Source: Rhodococcus sp. (in: high G+C Gram-positive bacteria)
GTDB taxonomy: Bacteria > Actinomycetota > Actinomycetes > Mycobacteriales > Mycobacteriaceae
Direction of reading: 5' to 3'
DNA length: 32,366 nt
Assembly (NCBI GenBank): GCA_004211695.1
Contig: SEEV01000029.1
Span: 1-32,366 of the forward strand
The notes below the pieces were generated by a model. The model saw nothing but the letters and a program-made list of their open reading frames with translations. It had not been told where the DNA came from and made no database searches. Position 1 is the stretch's first letter. Each line of letters opens with the position of its first letter. Positions 29,177-32,366 of this stretch are shown piece by piece. The position numbers and the translations under genes were made by a program.

Positions 29177-30805
29177 ATGGGCACGAACGACGGAAAACCT
29201 GCCGATCTGGTGCTGTTCGGTGACGTGGTCACCATGAACGACGCCGGGCCACGCGCTCGGGCGGTCGCGGTGCGCGACGGGCGGATCGCAGCCGTCGGCA
29301 ACGACGCCGCGGTGTTTCCGCTGATCGGACCGGCCACGATCACCGTCGACGTGCACCGCGCATGCATTCTCCCGGGCTTCATCGAGGCGCACGGTCACCC
29401 GCTGAACTCCGCGGTGCTGCTCGGCGAACCGGTCGTGGACATCAGGCCGGTCACCGTCGCCGATCCGGGGGACGTGGTCGATGCCGTCCGCCGAGCCGTC
29501 GACGAACACCCCGACGGCGCCGTCCTCAACGGCTGGGACCCCCTGCTCCAGAAGGGGCTGCCCGAACCGACCCGCGAATGGCTCAATTCCGTCGCCCCCG
29601 ACACGTCCCTGGTGATCCTGCACAACACCGGTCACGTCGCCTACTTCAACGACGTCGCCGCGCGGGAGTCCGGACTGACGAAGGACACGCCGGACCCCGA
29701 GGGCGGCAGCTTCGGCCGCGACAAGTCGGGGGAACTCGACGGTTCGGCGTTCGAGGCCCCGGCCGTGATGGCGGTGGCCGCCACGATCCTCGCCGGTGCC
29801 ACCGAGCGGTTGCCCGAACTCCTCGCCGCCGAGTGCGCGCGGATGAACGCCGCCGGCATCACGACGGCCAGCGAGATGGCGTTCGACCCACGGTTCCGGG
29901 ATGCCCTCACCGCGATTGCCCGATCCGGGGCGCTCACCACCCGACTGCGTCTGTACGAGATGTCGAACCCGGAGCGCGCCTCCGAAGTGTCGCCGGGGGT
30001 CGGCAACGACCTGCTGCGTCAGGTGGGCATCAAGATCTGGTCGGACGGCTCGCCGTGGGTGGGCAACGCGGCCACCAGTTTTCCGTACCTCGACACGGAC
30101 GTCACCCGGTCGCTCGGTCTCGCCGGCACCCGCGGCAAGGCCAACTACACGGAGGACGAGGTCCTCGAGATCAGCAGGCCGTACTTCGAGAAGGGTTGGC
30201 AGATCTCCTGTCACGCGAACGGTGACGACGCCGTCACCATGGTGCTCGACGCGTGGGAGCGGATGCTCGCCGACACCCCGCGGGAGGATCACCGCCTCCG
30301 GCTCGAGCACGTCGGTGCGATGACGCCGGACCAGTTCCGTCGAGCGACCGAACTCGGTGTCACGTGCAGCATGTTCGTCGACCACCTCTACTACTGGGGC
30401 GACGTGCTCGTCGACGACCTGTTCGGCGAGCGCGGAGCGAAGTGGGCGTCGGCCGCGTCCGCGATCGCAGCGGGGCAGCGGATCTCGTTCCACAACGACG
30501 GGCCGGTCACCCCGACCAACCCGCTGCGCAACATCGCCGACGCCGTCACCCGCCGCACGCGGTCGGGACGCGTGCTCGCACCCGAGGAGCGGATCTCCGT
30601 CCCGGACGCCCTGCGCGCCGAGACGATCAACTCGGCGTGGCACCTGCAGAGCGAGGACGCCATCGGGGCGATCGTCCCCGGCATGCACGCCGATCTCGTC
30701 GTGCTGTCGGCGAATCCGCTTCTGGTGGACCCCGACGACATCGCGGACCTGGAAGTGCTCGCCACGATCCTGGAGGGTCGGACGGTCTTCGGAAAGCTGG
30801 AGTGA
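29177..30805 (+). CDS. YtcJ-type amidohydrolase
   Basis: A 542-residue amidohydrolase-3 family metalloenzyme. It has an N-terminal beta-sandwich half (ADLVLFGDVVTMNDAGPRAR, AVAVRDGRIAAVG), then the metal-binding GFIEAHGHPLNS, ISCHANGDDAV, RLEHVGAM and SFHNDGPV, and a C-terminal beta-sandwich end (GMHADLVVLSANPL). YtcJ-like enzymes hydrolyse N-acyl or cyclic amide bonds; the substrate cannot be named. GGGAGG lies eight bases before the ATG. Its stop overlaps the start of the ClC gene by four bases (GTGA). Confidence 0.92.
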   Translation: MGTNDGKPADLVLFGDVVTMNDAGPRARAVAVRDGRIAAVGNDAAVFPLIGPATITVDVHRACILPGFIEAHGHPLNSAVLLGEPVVDIRPVTVADPGDVVDAVRRAVDEHPDGAVLNGWDPLLQKGLPEPTREWLNSVAPDTSLVILHNTGHVAYFNDVAARESGLTKDTPDPEGGSFGRDKSGELDGSAFEAPAVMAVAATILAGATERLPELLAAECARMNAAGITTASEMAFDPRFRDALTAIARSGALTTRLRLYEMSNPERASEVSPGVGNDLLRQVGIKIWSDGSPWVGNAATSFPYLDTDVTRSLGLAGTRGKANYTEDEVLEISRPYFEKGWQISCHANGDDAVTMVLDAWERMLADTPREDHRLRLEHVGAMTPDQFRRATELGVTCSMFVDHLYYWGDVLVDDLFGERGAKWASAASAIAAGQRISFHNDGPVTPTNPLRNIADAVTRRTRSGRVLAPEERISVPDALRAETINSAWHLQSEDAIGAIVPGMHADLVVLSANPLLVDPDDIADLEVLATILEGRTVFGKLE

Positions 30806-32214
30806 TCCGGGTGACGCCCGGGTCCCGGGCCCTGCGGTCGATCGGGACGTCGGCGGGAACCTGGGTCCGCACCTCGGGCTACACCCGCAAATGGCTGGTT
30901 CTCGGTGTCGTGATCGGGATCGTCGCCGGACTCGGAGCGGTCGTGTTCTACGTCGCGCTGTCGGAGGCGACGCAACTGCTGATCGTCGGCATCGGTGGCT
31001 ACCACCCGCCGACCGCGGCGGGCGACGGCGGGGCGGTCGGCAGCCGCGAGTTCACGCGACCGTGGGCGATCCCACTGGTGGTGTGTCTCGGTGGTCTGGT
31101 GTCGGGGATCATCGTGTTCACCCTGGCGCCCGAGGCCGAGGGGCACGGCACCGATGCGGCGATCGAAGCCGTTCACCGAGACCCGCGCATGATTCGCGTC
31201 CGCGTCGTCCTCGTGAAGTTGGTCGCGTCCGCGATCACCATCGGGTCCGGCGGTTCGGGCGGCCGCGAGGGACCGACCGCGCAGATCTCGGCGGGTTTCG
31301 GATCGCTTCTCGCCCGCAGGCTCGACCTGTCGCCCCGGGACGGCAGAATCGCCGTGGCGATCGGGATCGGCTCCGGCATCGGCGCGATTTTCGGCGCCCC
31401 GCTCGGCGGCGCGGTGCTGTGCTGCACCATTCCGTACAAGGAGGACTTCGACTTCGAGATCCTCGTGCCGGCGTTGGTCACGTCGATCGTCAGCTACACC
31501 GTCTTCGGCAGCTTCCTCGGATTCGGTCCGCTGTTCGGATACGCCGCGCAGGACTACGTCTTCGACACTCCGGTCCAGTTGGTGTGGTTCGCGCTCATCG
31601 GTGTGCTGGCCGGCCTGATCGGCCTGCTATACAGCGGGACGTTCTACACGGCCGTCGATCTTACCCACCGGCTGCCCGGCAGCCGGATCGTCAAACCCGC
31701 GGTCGGCGGGCTGCTCGTCGGACTGATGGCGCTCGTGTTGCCGGAGGTGCTGGGCAGCGGATACGGCTGGATCCAGCAGTCGATGGCCCGCGGCGCCCTC
31801 ACTGACATCCCACTCTGGGTGGTGCTATTGCTGCCGTTCGCGAAGATCCTCGCGACGTCGCTGTCGATCGGCTCGGGTGGGTCCGGCGGCATCTTCGGAC
31901 CGGGGATGGTGATCGGGGCGTTCACCGGCGCCGCGGTGTGGCGCGTGCTGGAACCGATCGCTCCGGCCGTCCCCGACAACCCGGCGCCCTTCGTCATCGT
32001 CGGAATGATGGCCTGTTTCGGCAGCATCGCCCGCGCTCCGCTCGCGGTCATGCTGATGGTCGCGGAGATGACGGGAAGCATCGGCGTCCTCGTGCCGGGG
32101 ATGATCGCGGTCGGGCTCGCCTATCTCATCGTGCGCCGATCTGGGAAGACCATCTACCGCGCGCAGCTCGAGAACCGTGCGGCGGCGCGGCTCGCCCACG
32201 GTTCCCCGGGATGA
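30802..32214 (+). CDS. ClC-family chloride channel or transporter
   Basis: A 470-residue voltage-gated-type ClC membrane protein. The anion pathway is marked by GSGGSGGREGPTAQ (about residues 148-161), whose Glu 156 corresponds to the gating glutamate of ClC transporters, and by SIGSGGSGGIFGPGM near residue 355. More than ten hydrophobic helices are present. There is no C-terminal CBS domain. GTG 30802 overlaps the amidohydrolase stop (GTGA); GTG 30811 is an alternative with GGAG upstream. Whether it is a channel or a Cl-/H+ exchanger cannot be settled here. Coupling to an amidohydrolase suggests co-regulation, not necessarily shared function. Confidence 0.93.
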   Translation: MIRVTPGSRALRSIGTSAGTWVRTSGYTRKWLVLGVVIGIVAGLGAVVFYVALSEATQLLIVGIGGYHPPTAAGDGGAVGSREFTRPWAIPLVVCLGGLVSGIIVFTLAPEAEGHGTDAAIEAVHRDPRMIRVRVVLVKLVASAITIGSGGSGGREGPTAQISAGFGSLLARRLDLSPRDGRIAVAIGIGSGIGAIFGAPLGGAVLCCTIPYKEDFDFEILVPALVTSIVSYTVFGSFLGFGPLFGYAAQDYVFDTPVQLVWFALIGVLAGLIGLLYSGTFYTAVDLTHRLPGSRIVKPAVGGLLVGLMALVLPEVLGSGYGWIQQSMARGALTDIPLWVVLLLPFAKILATSLSIGSGGSGGIFGPGMVIGAFTGAAVWRVLEPIAPAVPDNPAPFVIVGMMACFGSIARAPLAVMLMVAEMTGSIGVLVPGMIAVGLAYLIVRRSGKTIYRAQLENRAAARLAHGSPG

Positions 32215-32268
32215 TCGGATCGGGGTCCGTGTGCGGACGGCCCGGTCGATTCCGGCATGCTTGTGGCC

Positions 32269-32366
32269 ATGACTGTTCACGTTCCTCAGTACGTCGACCT
32301 CCTCTGGCCAGCGCTTCAGGCTGCCATTGCTCTCGGTGGTTCGGCGTCCAACGAGGAGCTCGACAG
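32269..32366 (+). CDS. N-terminus of Mrr-like protein (3' partial)
   Basis: Only 32 codons are visible. The protein begins MTVHVPQYVDLLWPALQAAI and continues ALGGSASNEELD. This short stretch resembles the Mrr_N winged-helix domain found at the start of type IV restriction endonucleases of the Mrr family, in which a pattern of the form P-x-Y-x-x-L followed by a Leu-Gly-Gly-Ser-Ala-like turn precedes the first helix pair. The nuclease domain, if present, lies right of the window. CATGCT (32256-32261) ends seven bases before the ATG, fitting a leaderless promoter. Other proteins with an isolated Mrr_N domain remain possible. Confidence 0.6.
   Translation, partial: MTVHVPQYVDLLWPALQAAIALGGSASNEELD

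Overview
The window looks like chromosome of a GC-rich, mycolic-acid-type actinobacterium, most probably Rhodococcus or a close relative. This is a judgement from codon bias (GC-rich third positions), frequent GTG/TTG starts, many probably leaderless genes, and gene content (YchF, a FusA2-type EF-G paralogue, class I fumarase, cutinase-like esterase, HtpG). No database search was possible.

Left part (1-13157): the window opens inside ychF, then carries four regulator-centred blocks. An HxlR repressor sits opposite an MFS exporter, with two near-identical operator-like repeats between them. A LuxR-type regulator sits opposite a translationally coupled cupin-DUF1304 pair, with a perfect inverted repeat between them. 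A TetR regulator sits opposite a short-chain dehydrogenase, with two mirrored 19-bp operators. A solitary ribbon-helix-helix antitoxin-like gene lies beside a DUF4287 gene. Between these lie a cutinase/LysB-like esterase, a Pro/Gly-rich lipoprotein, a FusA2-like GTPase with an internal 24-bp tandem repeat, an SRPBCC protein and a PhoD-like phosphatase.

Middle part (13158-24113): htpG, an NAD-dependent epimerase and a Mug-type DNA glycosylase form a tight operon. Then come a small membrane protein, an acyl-CoA dehydrogenase, a methyltransferase, an exported L,D-transpeptidase-like protein, class I fumarase, a CPBP (CAAX-type) membrane protease preceded by an 11-codon leader ORF, and an alpha/beta-hydrolase. 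A long near-perfect hairpin separates the convergent L,D-transpeptidase and fumarase genes.

Right part (24114-32366): a complete 2461-bp insertion sequence (24167-26627), with 15/16-bp terminal inverted repeats, a 5-bp target duplication and one 766-residue DDE transposase, lies 53 bp upstream of the hydrolase start. Just beyond it is an AT-richer intergenic island with two perfect palindromes and a short gene with a strong ribosome-binding site. That gene encodes a 45-residue, purely acidic, Phe/Ala-rich peptide that resembles the PorA/PorH class of cell-wall channel peptides of the Corynebacteriales. An OmpA-domain lipoprotein follows, then an Old Yellow Enzyme, a YtcJ-type amidohydrolase coupled to a ClC chloride channel/transporter, and the first codons of a protein resembling the Mrr N-terminal domain.

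Most of the window is ordinary chromosome. The items most worth a second look are the PorA/PorH-like peptide, the bounded insertion sequence, the coupled leader ORF before the CPBP protease, the repeat-bearing FusA2 paralogue, and the paired operators. I found no tRNA, rRNA, CRISPR array, prophage or complete defence system; only the edge of a possible Mrr-type gene is visible.
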